A stretch of DNA of 64,000 nucleotides. Source: Brachypterus glaber. Taxonomy: Eukaryota; Arthropoda; Insecta; Coleoptera; Kateretidae. Below, in pieces: positions 43,600 to 55,290 of this stretch (its first letter is position 1; each line of letters starts with the position of its first letter). The DNA lies in NCBI GenBank assembly GCA_958510825.1, contig OY294048.1:19733589-19797588 (forward strand), given 5' to 3'. The position numbers and the translations under genes were made by a program. A model generated the notes under the pieces. It searched no databases. It saw nothing but the letters and a program-made list of their open reading frames with translations, and was not told the origin of the DNA.

Positions 43600-44190
43600 T
43601 GTATGAGATATAATTTTTCCAGAGATAACTTATCCTTGATAGTTTTATTATATCGTATGGAATTTTTAAAAATGATAATTTCGATTCTGTAAATGTTTTT
43701 TAACATTCCTTGAACAGGTCGACTTTTATTTTGAGCAGGAAACACAGATTTGAAATATGTGAAATCTGTGGCAGGAAATCTTTTGATTTAACTAATACGA
43801 GTGACATCATAACCTTTTGTCTTCAAGGGTAAGGACACTAGATCAGACAATTCTAGATTACTTTCTACTTAACTAATCTATTGTCCTGTTTTTTTTATTA
43901 TAGGAACCTGCTTAGTTTCAACAGTATATCGTTTTTAAAAATTCGATGAGTTGTTCTCGAGTTAGTGGACATTCATATGTTTCAAATTGATATATTTAAA
44001 GAACTAAAGCTCTCTTGGGAAACCATAAATGACACTTGACGAAAAGAACTGTTTTTATTACCTTATGACGTAAAAGTAACTTTTAATATTCTTATTAAAA
44101 AAATATATTACGAACAGAAATGCTTTTGCTTAATAATAAAAAGTTGGAAAAATAACTGAAGTTTGATAGAACGTCAAATAGAGTTGACAT
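43600..44190. other. Intergenic stretch
   Basis: No gene or structured element recognised. Confidence 0.35.
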
Positions 44191-44194
44191 AATA

Positions 44195-44398
44195 ATTAAA
44201 ATTATGTATCACGACCCCACTTTCCATTAAAAACCAAACCTCACCCCATGCCCCCCTGCCCACATTTTAATAGCTGAAATGATCAAATATATGCTAAAAA
44301 AGTTTAAGTTGTCTTATTTAAGATGGTTTTCGCAGAACTTGATTATCTTTTTAGGTTTTCGAGAAAATCGTTGGGTAAATAGAGTTGGGTCACCCGGT
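44195..44398. repeat. Right-half copy of the CCGGGTGTCCCAACTC element
   Basis: ATTATGTATCACGACCCCACTTTCC through TAGAGTTGGGTCACCCGG follows the right half of 42892-43597. Confidence 0.75.
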
Positions 44399-44702
44399 AT
44401 GTGTGGATCCATACCCAAAAGTTTATAATTCAAACAGACGTATGAATATGACAAAAGAAGTTTATTAAACAAACCAAGGTGCCAAAATACCTGACAAAAA
44501 AAAACAAAACTAAAATTTGTTATTGCCTATGTCACTCGCGTAATCAAGACGAATCTCTTGGTGTCCAAAATAAGACCGTAATTTTGGTTATTAACAAAGT
44601 AGGCGTGTGAATGGTCGTGATTATATTGGGTATCATGGGTAGTACCTATGTTATAGGGTGTGTCATAGAAAAAACTGCGTATTGTGAAGTCAGAAAAAAC
44701 TT

Positions 44703-44750
44703 GAAGAAGAAGAAGAAGAAGAAGAAGAAGAATGACTTTATTTAAAAAGG
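44703..44750 (-). repeat. (GAA)n microsatellite, possible LINE tail
   Basis: Ten or so GAA units followed by TGACTTTATT. On the minus strand this reads AATAAAGTCATT(CTT)n, which resembles a polyadenylation signal and simple-repeat tail of a LINE. No RT sequence is recognised upstream on that strand. Confidence 0.4.
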
Positions 44751-44869
44751 TTTCGTGAGTGATTTTAATTTTTGTCAAAAACTGTTTGGAAATGTCCCAA
44801 AAACAACCTAAAATCTAAAAATCCGGGGTTGTTTGACTTTCCATTTAACTTTGTTTAAGGCTAACCGTG

Positions 44870-45076
44870 TACTAGTAAACATGCAAAACCTTGTCGCTCT
44901 AGCTTAAAGGGTACCAGGGTTATTAATTAAAAATCTTATGTTTAGTAAAATTTTAAAGGGCCGTAGCTCCTTTGGGGCTTATTTCCGGACCAAACTTTAT
45001 AGGAACTTATTTTAATATTTTTGGATGTAGAATCACCTCTTAAATTTTGGCATGCCAGTTACTGATCACCCTGTAT
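44870..45076. repeat. Right-half copy of the CAGGATAATCAGTAAC element
   Basis: GTCGCTCTAGCTTAAAGGGTAC, GGCCGTAGCTCC, GATGTAGAATCACCTCTTAAATT and CAGTTACTGATCACCCTG match the right half of 34935-35636. The left half is missing. Confidence 0.7.
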
Positions 45077-45218
45077 AAATATTTTTTTTTGTTTGTTTTA
45101 GGTAAGAACCAAATATAATATTACTTCAAAGGATATCGAGTAAGTACTTTTATTCAACATTATCTAAAATTATCTAAAATTTCAAAAATGAGAAAACCAG
45201 TATGTTTATGTTGGTATA

Positions 45219-45425
45219 GTAAAATTAAAGTCGCAAACAAGTTGCAAAACAACTTTACACTACGATATTTTGAGAAGGCTTTGACCCAGAGACTTGAATT
45301 TTGAAACAAAGATTTTCTAAGTAATAGAGAAAACGTGTTCAAAATTTCAAGTTTCTATGTCAAAGCCTTCTTGAAATATCATAGTGTAAAATTGTTTTGC
45401 AACTTGCTTGCGACTTTAATTTGAC
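45219..45425. mobile_element. ~207-bp hairpin element
   Basis: AAATTAAAGTCGCAAACAAG at the left pairs with CTTGCTTGCGACTTTAATTT at the right. The pairing continues through TTTACACTACGATATTTTGAGAAGGC to a ~35-nt loop. No TIR-adjacent target duplication is certain. Confidence 0.75.
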
Positions 45426-45429
45426 TACA

Positions 45430-46205
45430 TGTATATTCGACAGTGTTTTTTGTTAAATTAAAAATATATTTTTTGTACGACCGGCACTAAAACGCTATTT
45501 TTACTCCCTCTTTTGCGAAACTAAACCTACTGTTTTACTCCCGCATCTGTATCATGTTATCCACGATAGCTGTAGGTACACTTTTAAATAAAGATGGCGC
45601 AAGAAATGCTATTTTTTCTACGACTGCTTTAGAATGTAAATACACACACTTTTCAAACACAGAATTAATCCATTCTAGCTCTATATACGGTATGAATATT
45701 CCGTATCAAATGTTAGAATGACCACATGTAGTGCCATCCCTTGTCCATAAAAGTAAAGAAAACTGTAGCAAAATTAGCAAAAATATATATATATATATTA
45801 CCATGAAATATTAAATAATTTAATGCAATTTAAAGTTTTGCATTAAAATTACATAAAGTTTATTAGTTTTTCTTAATATTTGACCAGGTTTTTATCAATT
45901 TAGTTTAAAAAATTAAAACTGCTTCATCTACTGTTAAATATTTAAACCTGATATCTATCACAAAAATCTGACATAACCATTAATTTTTGCATTATAATTT
46001 GTAAATATGTGCTAAAATTAAATAAAAATCTTTTTTAAGTACTGATTTGATAAAATTATTAAATAACATTAATTGCTTTATTTAAAAATATGAGTTTTGT
46101 TGCATTTACAATGTCGAGTCACAAAAAACATTGTTTTTAACCTTGTCCGCAGTTTAAAGCCATACAGTGTTTCATATTTGCAATCGAAGAAAAACTATAG
46201 TCTAC
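45430..46205. other. AT-rich intergenic stretch
   Basis: Includes a short (AT)n at 45783-45800. No gene seen. Confidence 0.4.
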
Positions 46206-46210
46206 AACAC

Positions 46211-46308
46211 GTATGGAATGGTCATTCCGCGCTCGCGGGACCGTAATACTCGCCTACCGGCTCGTATGACAAACTTTCCGCTCACGCGGAATATTGTCTA
46301 TTCCATAC
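46211..46308. mobile_element. 98-bp MITE with GC-rich core
   Basis: GTATGGAATGGTCATTCCGCG at the left and CGCGGAATATTGTCTATTCCATAC at the right pair. The core GCTCGCGGGACCG..CCTACCGGCTCG is strikingly CpG-rich in this AT-rich window. Confidence 0.65.
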
Positions 46309-47004
46309 TAGTTAGTATATACTATTCTATTTTAGGCTTTAAGGCAGATTCCAATGATTTAGAGTCCGATTTCTTGATAATTATAATTAGCGCTGAAAGT
46401 AGATTTCTGGATTCTTAACATCGGGAAATATACTTTCAGTTGGAAACAGAAATGTGTATTTACGTAAATAAGAAATTATAACCTCACTTTTGTCATTTTC
46501 TGTGATTTTTGTAAACGTTGATGATATCAACTTGATATATTGACGCGCTGGTACCCTTTAAACAAAGTTTTTACTTTTAAAAAGCATTTTTTTAATTCAA
46601 TTGATTTCAGATGATATTTGTGATCGCACCTTAGCTTCGCTAAATTATTGAAAATGAAAAAACTTACGCCTATAATACGAAAAATTTAAAAGTTAATTTA
46701 AATATTTATATAGCTTAATTTATATTGTATTTGACAGGTTGAGCGCGGAGAAAATTTTTGAATTTTTGCCTACTGGGCCAAGACCGTGGTACCATTTTCA
46801 GTTTTCTAAATTTCAGGGTGTTTTCTTTAATTATTTTTTTTTTAGTTATGTGAAAATGGCATCCAAAATGTTATGAAAATTATCTATTTTTGAATATAAA
46901 AATAATAACAATCTAAAGGCTGTGGATCCAGCGAAATAGCTGGAATACATGTATTGACGGTTACAAGTCTACCACACTAACACAGTTTATTTGTGTGTAC
47001 AAAA

Positions 47005-47197
47005 CATTTGGTTGGATATGGACTTTTTAATCATTTGGTTGTAACAAATAAATTTTATTTGTATGAAATAAACTATTTTGTTCCCCTTAATAAATGATTT
47101 TGAAATTAAAATATTTATATGCGTGAACTAAATATTTATTGGAATCAAATAAAATTTCTTACTCACAACCAAATAATTTAATTGGCCATATCCAAAT
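47005..47197. mobile_element. ~190-bp palindromic element
   Basis: GGTTGGATATGGAC..ATTTGGTTGTAACAAATAAA at the left pairs with ..CAAATAAAATTTCTTACTCACAACCAAATAATTTAATTGGCCATATCCAA at the right. Confidence 0.6.
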
Positions 47198-47589
47198 TAA
47201 TATAATTATCAGTGCAGATCGTATGTACTCCAGGGGACCCGGTTTTCGCAGTGGCCTGAAGAGAAATTACATAATAGTCACCGGTGTCCGCTGTGACACT
47301 TTGTATAATTCTCTTGCATATAAAAATTAGTTTAGATAATTAAATTTAGGAAATTTAGCGGGAAATTTTTGAATAATTATTTTTAGTTATTTTTCTTGCA
47401 AAAAAGTTGGTAACACGGCAGTTACAAAAATGACTTCACGCGCGTAAGACGCCATTATTGTCGATAGAAGTTTATTGTCGGTTTATCGTGCCAAAAAGAA
47501 CATTTAGTCTCTTTAAGATGCCAAACTTTTATGAATAAGTGTCAATGCTACCGAATATCCTTTAGAGATCTTCTACCAAGGGCCTCATC

Positions 47590-48370
47590 GCAAAATGTTT
47601 GATTTAGCTGAAATTTGGTATAAAGGCTTCTTCTGTTAATCCTAATGCGGACCAGTAGCCAAAAATCTAAAATTCAAATTAGCGGAATAAATATGGCCCA
47701 TTTATTTTTAAAATTTTTCCAAAATTAATGAAAAAATATGAAAACTTCAGCCCATTCTTATATGGGTTATTTTCCTTATATGTGCTATTAATTGCTGTAA
47801 AAAATTCAAGCTTTTGTACCTGCCCGTTTTTTTTAGATTTAATTTTTAAAAAAGAATTATTTAAAATTTGGCAAAATATGAGAAATTTTTCTATTCTATT
47901 CATATATTAAACAAAATTAGCCTAAAATAATAAATGATTTATGGAGAAAAACTGCTTAGTTCCAAATATAATTTATTTGTAATATTTAAGGCAGAAAAGT
48001 CGTATTAAAAAACATCTAAATTGGGAACAGAAAAAAAAAGTGACAAAATTTTGTTTTTCTTTTGCATATAGCCATTTTTTGCACCGCTGATTACGAAAAA
48101 AATACTAAAAAATCTAAAAAAAAATATTTTGTCATTAGGGTGGTTCAAAATTGGCCAAAAATTTCCGATTTTGCTGAAGTTTGGTATAAAGGCTTTTTTT
48201 TTTGTTAATTTTAATGCAGACCAATACCCAAAAACGTGAAATTCAAAATAGTGGAATTAATATGGCCGATTTATTTTTTAAATTTCACCAAAATTAACAA
48301 AAATATGGCACAAAACAAACAATTATGAAAACCCATATTTTATGGGTTTGGACTTTTCCTTTTCCTTATA
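47590..48370. repeat. Two partial copies of the TTAGGGTGGTTCAA family
   Basis: 47590-47950 and 48130-48368 each contain TTTGGTATAAAGGCTT, ACCAATACCCAAAA-like and GGCCGATTTATTTTT blocks. The second copy is interrupted at 48369 by the element 48371-49455 and continues at 49458. Confidence 0.65.
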
Positions 48371-49455
48371 CAGGGTGTATTTGAAATAGCATAGTAAATT
48401 TTAACAGGTGATTCTACATGATAAAATATGACAAAAAGTTCCTATAAACATATGTCTAAAAATGCGTCATAAGGGAGCTACGCCTGTTTGAAATTGGCTA
48501 AAAAAATCGGTTTTTATTTAATAAATCAGGAACTCTTTGAGATATATTAACGAGGTTTTGCACGTGAATTAATCCTAATAAGGCCCATCTTTGTATGTTA
48601 TTTTCACAAACTTATTTAAACCAGGGGTGTGCGAAACGGGGGGGCCTTATCAGTTTTTTGTCTCAAACTTTTTTCTGTGTAACTTTTTTGAAATTTTATT
48701 TTTGAAATATGATTCCTCAGGTCAAAATACATAAAAAAAGGTACTTGTTGTAATACTGTAGGATTAACCGTTTTCGAGAAAAGTTCATTTGAAGGTGAAA
48801 TTTCACGGTTCGAGGACGAAAAATTAAATACTAAAATGTCGAAAACCTAAATTTTAATGATGCAATGTTATTCTACATCAAAAACTTAGAAAAAAAGTTT
48901 CCATACATGTAGGTCGAAAAAACGCTTTTAAAGCTACCATAGCCCTTTAAAAATGGTGAATATTTAGGAGACCATAGCTCCATTAGGATTGATTTTTGGA
49001 AGTACCTGTATATGAGGTTTTTTTCTTAGTTTTTAATGTACATTCGCCCTGCATAATTAAAATTTTGGTTTTCAACATTTTAGTATTTAATTTTTCGTCC
49101 TCGAACCGTGGAATTTCACCTTCAAATGAATTTTTCTCGAAAACGGTTAATCCTACAGTATTACAACAAGAGTACCTTTTTTATGTATTTTGACCTGAGA
49201 AATCATATTTCAAAAATAAAATTGCAAAAAAGTTACACAGAAAAAAGTTTGGGACAAAAAACTGATAAGCCCCCCCCGTTTCGCACACCCCTGGTTGAAA
49301 TAGGTACATGAAAATAACACATAAAAACGGGCCTTGGTAGGATTAGTTGACGTGCAAAACCTCGTTGATATATCTCAAAGGGTCATGAGTTCTGTCATAT
49401 TTTATCATGTAGAATCACCTGTTAAAATTTCCTACGCTATTTCAAATACACCGTG
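48371..49455. mobile_element. 1085-bp palindromic TA element, CAGGGTGTATTTAAAATAGC family, copy 2
   Basis: Close relative of 41501-42504 over its whole length. TA at 48369-48370 and 49456-49457. The insertion site TTCCTTATA|TGT is visible as an empty paralogous site at 47771-47783, which confirms the ends and the TA duplication. Confidence 0.85.
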
Positions 49456-49457
49456 TA

Positions 49458-49910
49458 TGTACTAGTAATTAATGTAAAAAATTCATGCATTTTTACCTGC
49501 CTGTTTCTTTATTTAATTTAAAAAAAAAAAATATATTAAAAACTTGGTAAAATATCATATATTAAACAAAATTACCCTAAAATAATTACAGATTTACAAA
49601 GTACAACTTTTTAGGCCCATACATTAAAAAAATGACTCATATTTTACCAAATATTTATTTTTTTTAAATAAAAAAGAACAGGCTGGCAAAAATCATTAAT
49701 TTTTTACAGTAACTATTACATATAAGAAAAATAACCCATAAAAATGGGCTGAAGTTTTCATAATTTTTTGTTTTATGTCATATTTTCGTTAATTTTGGCA
49801 AAATTTAAAAAATAAATCGGTCATAGTTATTCCGCCAATTTGAATTTTAAGTTTTTGTTTTTTTCGCGATTTTTTTCAATTTTTGTTCCCGACTCCTCTT
49901 TTTTTTTTCA
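49458..49910. repeat. Continuation of the TTAGGGTGGTTCAA family copy
   Basis: TACTAGTAATTAATGTAAAAAATTC, ACAAAATTACCCTAAAATAATTA and AAATAAATCGGTCATAGTTATTCCG follow the order seen at 47780-47950 and 38630-38660. Confidence 0.6.
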
Positions 49911-50242
49911 TAATTTATTTAAACACACCATATATATATAAAAAAATCATTAGGGCCGATCGTTTTTTTATCAAGTATTTTTCTAATTTATTATAATATG
50001 CTCGTATGACGTAATTAAACCAATATAATATACTATAATGTAGATTATTATTTATAATAACTACATTAAAAAAATACGTATCTCCAACGCCAAAGTGCGC
50101 ATCTCTTTTTTCCAGCGCGTTATTGTTTGATGGCCCATGAATGATGGGCAAGCTTGACCGAAAAATCAAATTGTTTTTTGCATAGTCGGACTTAAGAGAT
50201 GAAATATGATATTCCTTGTAAGTATAATAGTAGGCTATTATA

Positions 50243-51242
50243 CAGGGTGTTCCGTGAGGAAAGGGAAATATTTAAAGGATGTGTTCTAGAGGTCAAAATA
50301 AGAAAAAACGTCGCCATAAACATATCTCCAAAAACCAATCGTAAGGGAGCTACGCCCGTTCAAATGGGGTTCCATAAATTTGATTTTTAATTAATAACTT
50401 AGGAACCCTTTTTGTTATTGCAACAAGATTTAAATTTAAGCTATTCTTAATAAGGCCTATCATCCAATGGTATTTGTATGCACTTGCCTCAACCAGGGGC
50501 TTGTGAAATGAGGGTTCTTTACAATTGAAGGTAAAATTTTCGGGAACCAAAAACTAAACACTAAAATGTTAAAAACCAAAATTTCAATAGTGTTGAGTTA
50601 CTGTACACCAAAAACTAAGAAAAAAAGTTTTCATACACGAAATTCCAAAAATCAATGTTACGGTCTCCAAAATTTTAAAGGGTCATGGTACCTTTAAAAT
50701 CGTTTTTTGGACCTACATGTATAAAAACTTTTCTTCTTAGCTTTTGATTTGGAATCAACCTGCATTATTGAAATTTTGATTTTTAACATTTCAGTGTTTA
50801 ATTTTTGGTTCTAGGAAGGTGTAATTTTGCCTTTAATTGTATTTTTATAGAAAACGGTTAATCCTATCGTATTACAACAAGAGTACCTTTTTTACCTTGG
50901 TAATACTATTCTAAAAATAAATCTACAAAAAAGTTAATCAGAAAAAAGTTTGGGGAAAAAAGTGATAAGACCCCCGTTACGGACGCCCCTGGTTGAACTA
51001 ACTACATGCATACACCATTGGCTGATATGTCCTATAAAGTATAGATTACATGCTAAATCTCGGTGCCATAACACAAAGGGTTACTAAATTATTAATAAAA
51101 AATCGAAATTTTGGAACCCCTTTTGAAGAGGCGTAGCTCCCTTACGAGTCGTTTTTGAACTATGTTCATGGGAACTTTTTTTCTTATTTTGACCTCTAGA
51201 AAACATCCTTTAAATATTTCCCTTTCCTCAAGGAACACCCCG
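50243..51242. mobile_element. 1000-bp palindromic TA element, CAGGGTGTTCCGTGAGG family
   Basis: CAGGGTGTTCCGTGAGGAAAGG at the left, CCTTTCCTCAAGGAACACCCCG at the right, TA at 50241-50242 and 51243-51244. Arms run inward through ACATCCTTTAAATATTTCCC and GGGAGCTACGCC. Module order is like 41501-42504, but the termini differ. Confidence 0.85.
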
Positions 51243-51244
51243 TA

Positions 51245-51940
51245 TTATGCTAAATTAAATAATTGTTCTAAAAAGTCCAAACTTAATAAAAGTCAATAAT
51301 CTCGTAGAAAATTCTAATTTACTGACCTAGTTGAGAAATTAAAATATTCGATTTCATATAATTCTTTAAAGATTTAATACTTATGCTAAAGTTTGCGAAG
51401 TTCATTGTTCAAAAGGAGAAGTTCATTTGAGACGATATGTAATGCCACGCATTTCTTTAGTTACTATTCGCATATACCATATTGCATTTTTTCAAATACC
51501 TGAACGCAAGTTAAAATTATTTAAAATACAAAATAAAATTTCGATGTCAACAAAATAATACTTTCCCTGTAGGCCTATGTTCATTAAAACAAAAAATCAA
51601 GTTTATTTTTTTTTCTTCGAAAAACTAAAAAAATTTAAAAAAATATATATTTTTTTTAGATTTTTTTTTTGAAAAACGAAAAATTTTTGAAAAAAAAAAT
51701 TGAGAAAACGTTTCTTCGTTTTTTTTTTTTTAATAACTCATAACTTTTTTGTTTTTTTGGGGAATTATTTTCAAAAATAATTTGGATCTTTCTTTCATAG
51801 AACTGGATTTTTGCCTTAAATTTCGGGTCAAACGGATAATTCGTTCTTGAGTTATTGTGAACGCAAAAAACGTCACATTTTACGGTCGTAAATTTTAAAG
51901 GTTCTTATTTTTTCATGAAACATATTTGTATCCAAGATTT
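51245..51940. other. AT-rich and T-rich low-complexity stretch
   Basis: 51590-51760 is dominated by T and A runs with GAAAAACGAAAA words. 51740-51800 (CATAACTTTTTTGTTTTTTGGG) resembles 63590-63620. No gene seen. Confidence 0.5.
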
Positions 51941-51944
51941 TTTG

Positions 51945-52260
51945 TCTAGGACGTTTTTTGGCGATTTTGGGAAATTGGAAACAGCAATTTTAGGGAGCTT
52001 TAGTCGAAAAATTTACCGTGAAAAAAAATATCGCGAAAATATTTCCGCGAAAAAATTACCGCGAAATGTTGTTTTTCCGCGCATTAACAGTGATAAAAAT
52101 TTAACGCGAAAATATATTAAAGCGAAATAAAAATAGCGAAAACTATATCCGCGCAAAGTTTTAATAGCGAAATGCAATTACTGCAAAAAATATATAGCGA
52201 AAAAAAAAGCCGCGAAAATATTTAACTCGCAAAAGCAAATTCCGCGTCTAATTTTAAATT
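51945..52260 (+). repeat. CGCGAAAA micro-repeat cluster
   Basis: After GACGTTTTTTGGCGATTTTGGGAAATT (also at 4205), about fifteen words of the form (C)GCGAAA/CCGCGAAAA stand at irregular 10-20-base spacing. The inverse type (TTTCGCGGTAA) makes up part of each unit of the 54.6-56.6 kb array. The shared edge TTAG(T/C)CGAAA is seen in both. Confidence 0.6.
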
Positions 52261-52356
52261 CTAAAAATATGTTTTTTTATATTGCTTTTTTGTTAGCTAT
52301 AGAAAGAACTTAAAAAATATAACTAAATTATTTGGTTTGGTTCTTAAAAAACTATA

Positions 52357-52465
52357 CAGAGCGGTCCAAAAGTCACCCCCCCCTCTTAACTTTTGAACGA
52401 GTTTAGATATCGCCTTAAATAAGGCAACTTAAACTATCTTTAAGCATATATTTGATACTTTTTAG
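52357..52465 (+). repeat. Left-end copy of the CAGAGCGGTCCAAAAGTCACC element
   Basis: CAGAGCGGTCCAAAAGTCACC through TTGATACTTT matches 29420-29540. The right end is missing. Confidence 0.75.
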
Positions 52466-53006
52466 TATTCAGTTTTATAATTGCAGAATTAACAGAATTT
52501 TAATATAACTAAATTGTTTGGTTTGGTTTTTAATAAAATATATAAATAACATTATGATTCTATTACTAATAAATATAATATACAGGGTTATTCACGGAAG
52601 TGGCCTATTAAACGTTTATGGAGAACCAACAACTTTGAAAGTCTGCTAATTTGCACTTTGGGGTTTTTGAATATGGGCAATCGATTAAAAATGTTTTCAT
52701 GCTTGTGCCACTTCCGGTTGTACCGGAAGTGGCACTCAACTTTAATTTTTTAAATGGAACACCCCATATATTTTTTAATTTTTAAAATTTGCATAAAATT
52801 TGCTTTATTTTAATGTATAACACGTTATGTCTATCTCCAGTAGTTTTTGAGTTATTCAAGTTTTTAGCGAAAAATAAGCAAATTCAAGCACCCCTAAAAA
52901 CAATAATTTCTCCTTGATTTTTTAAATTGAAGAAAAGTTGTTTTGTATTTTGCTCAATGATGGTTAAGCGAATCATTCTAAGCTAAAATGGAATCCAAAA
53001 TTTATA

Positions 53007-54135
53007 CAGGGTGTCTGAAAAAGCAGGTCAAACTTAACAAAATTAAAATAGCCATAACTCTTTTTTTTTAAATGACACCCTACATTTTTTTTTGTTTAAA
53101 TAGAGAATTCAATTTTCTTTAAAATAAGTATAGGATACCCTATACCTAACTTTAACCGTTTTCGAGCTATTTGCAAATTAATGTGAAAAAGAAGTATTTT
53201 GCAGTATTTCTGCAATTACGTAAATTTTTAAAATTGTATTGTATTTTTATTTCTTTTAACCTAAATGTTATTGTTCTTATCGTGATAAATTAGTGTAAAA
53301 TAATGGCAGAGGCTTATTCTTACCCTGTTATTTTGGATTTATTTTCTATTTTTGGTGAAAATGATAAAATAATTAGTAGAACCTGCAGAAACTTTAATAC
53401 AAAATATCCTGATTTACCAAGAATGTCATGTAAAAAATTTAGAAGAATACACAAAAATTTTTCGCAATTTGGAAAAGAAAATGCAGTGAAATCTCTTACG
53501 AAACCAATTACAAACAACGAAGATAACGAAGTCAATGTTTTGGGTTACTTTTATGCATATCCACATGCCTCAATTCCTGCAGCTAGTTACGACTTGGGAA
53601 TTTCCTATTCAAGCATCCAAAGAATTTTAAAAAACCACAAGATGCACGATTACAAAAAGCAAAAAATACAGGCCTTAAAACCTAATGATTTTCAAAATAG
53701 AGTGGACTTTTGTGAAAATCTTTTGATAAATATTCAAGAAAAACAAAACTTTTTAAAAAGAATAATTTGGACGGACGAGGCTAAATTTTCTCAACAGGGT
53801 ATTTTTAACAGAAGAAATGTACACTACTGGGCGCATGAAAATCCAGTTTTAAGGTAAATATAATGATCTTTGAGGTAAATAAATAAAAATCGATTAATTT
53901 TTCTGGCCTATTTTATAAAATATAACAAATTTTAACAGAAATACGGCTTTTTCACAATAATTTGCAAATAGCTCAAAAACGGTTAAAGTTAGGTATAGGG
54001 TATCCTATACTTATTTTAAAGCAAATTTAATTCTCTATTTAACCAAATAAAAAAAAATGTAGGGTGCCATTTAAAAAAAATGAGTTATGGCTATATTAAA
54101 TTTGTTAGATTTGACCTGCTTTTTCAGACACCCTG
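53007..54135 (+). mobile_element. Inner 1129-bp TA-flanked Tc1/mariner-type element
   Basis: CAGGGTGTCTGAAAAAGCAGG at the left, CCTGCTTTTTCAGACACCCTG (with one difference) at the right, TA at 53005-53006 and 54136-54137. TIRs are ~200 bp. It contains the truncated transposase frame 53303-53857 in sense orientation. Confidence 0.85.
53303..53857 (+). pseudogene. Truncated Tc1/mariner-type transposase, N-terminal part
   Basis: Open for 184 codons from an ATG at 53303. Residues 1-45 hold FGENDKIISRTCRNFNTKYPDLPRMS, the DUF4817-like helical start common in insect mariner-type proteins. Residues ~60-130 are a helix-turn-helix region (ASIPAASYDLGISYSSIQRILKNH) that would bind the TIR. Residues ~155-182 carry IIWTDEAKFSQQGIFNRRNVHYWAHENP, with the first catalytic Asp (TDEAKF). 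The frame ends at TAA 53855-53857 with no second Asp or last acidic residue, and only ~80 bp remain before the right TIR. The catalytic half has been deleted, so it cannot cut DNA. It might still bind TIRs if expressed. Confidence 0.88.
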
Positions 54136-54634
54136 TATAATTTTTGGGTTCCATTTTAGCATAGGATAATTCGTTTAAGCATCATTGAGCAAAACACAAA
54201 ACATCTTTTCTCCAATTGAAAAAATCAAGGAGAAATTATTGTTTTTAGGGGTGCTTGAATTTACTTATTTTTCGCTAAAAACTTGAATAACTCAAAAACT
54301 ACTGAAGATAGACATGAAGTATTATACATCAAAATAAAGCAAATTTAATGCAAATTTTAAAAATTAAAAAATATATGAGGTGTTCCATTTAAAAACTCAA
54401 AGTTAAGTGCCACTTCCGGTACAACCGGAAGTGGCACAAGCATGAAAATATTTTTAATCGATAGGCCATATTCAAAAACCCCAAAGTGCAAATTAGCAGA
54501 CTTTTAAAGTTATTGGTTCTCCATAAACGTTTAATAGGCCACTTCCGTGAATAACCCTGTATAACCAATTTCTTTGTATTGGTTTTATAAGTTTAGTATT
54601 AAAAAAAAAACATAAATATTTTTTTTTTGTTTAA

Positions 54635-54881
54635 CCTGTTCTAATTAATTAAGCATCCCCTAAGTCCAGGACTTGTGTGGGCTAGTAGTAGAGGGAACCA
54701 CCGGCTTTAACTGACTTACGAACCAATTTATAGGGAGTGTCCGCTTCACTTACGCCTTCGCCAAATTTCAATTATTAGTTAACTGAAAAAGGCAAATCGG
54801 AGCCGGTGAGAATTGAACTCACGCTATTTGTGTAGTAAACTCGTCAAATACGACGCGGTAGTCCACTACACTAATCGTCCC
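54635..54881 (-). mobile_element. SINE copy in array unit 1
   Basis: On the minus strand it begins GGGACGATTAGTGTAGTGG, with T-arm/B-box GTGAG TTCAATT CTCAC, body GGCGAAGGCGTAAG and end GTCCTGGACTTAGGGGATGC. The body is the same as the SINE at 22215, but the tRNA head differs in its D- and anticodon-arm. Confidence 0.85.
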
Positions 54882-55290
54882 ATCATATATATGATTAAAT
54901 TTTTTGTTTGGCTTGTTTGTTTTTGTTTTTGATAAAAAATAAAAATAGAATTATGATTATAAAATAAGCGTTTCATTCAAAAAATTATAATATATATTTT
55001 ACGGTTATTTTTTTAAATTAAAATTAAAGACGATTATATTATTGCAAATGTATGCGCGATTATATTATTGCGAGGTAAAAGTATGCGCGATTTTTATTGT
55101 CGCGATAATACTTTTCGCCGTAAATGTTTTCTCGGTAATAATTTTTCGCGGTAATTACTTTTTTCGCGGTGAAACCTTTCGCGGTAAAAATTTCGCGGTA
55201 AAAATTTCGGCTAAGTCTCCTAGATCCGCCGTATTATACTATTCTAGCGCTTACGCACTGTGTATAGTATTTGTTTGTTTATTTGTTTAA

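Larger units (their letters stand above)
52583..54559. mobile_element. Outer palindromic TA element (two 422-bp arms)
   Basis: CAGGGTTATTCACGGAAGTGG at the left, CCACTTCCGTGAATAACCCTG at the right, TA at 52581-52582 and 54560-54561. Arms 52583-53004 and 54138-54559 are each 422 bp and pair along their length (for example GCCACTTCCGGTTGTACCGG). Without the inner element the copy is one almost perfect palindrome centred on TATA. Confidence 0.85.

Noticed and set aside
54780..54881. Functional tRNA gene on the minus strand, repeated in three units
   Set aside because: Acceptor ends do not pair and a SINE body follows, so these are SINE heads.
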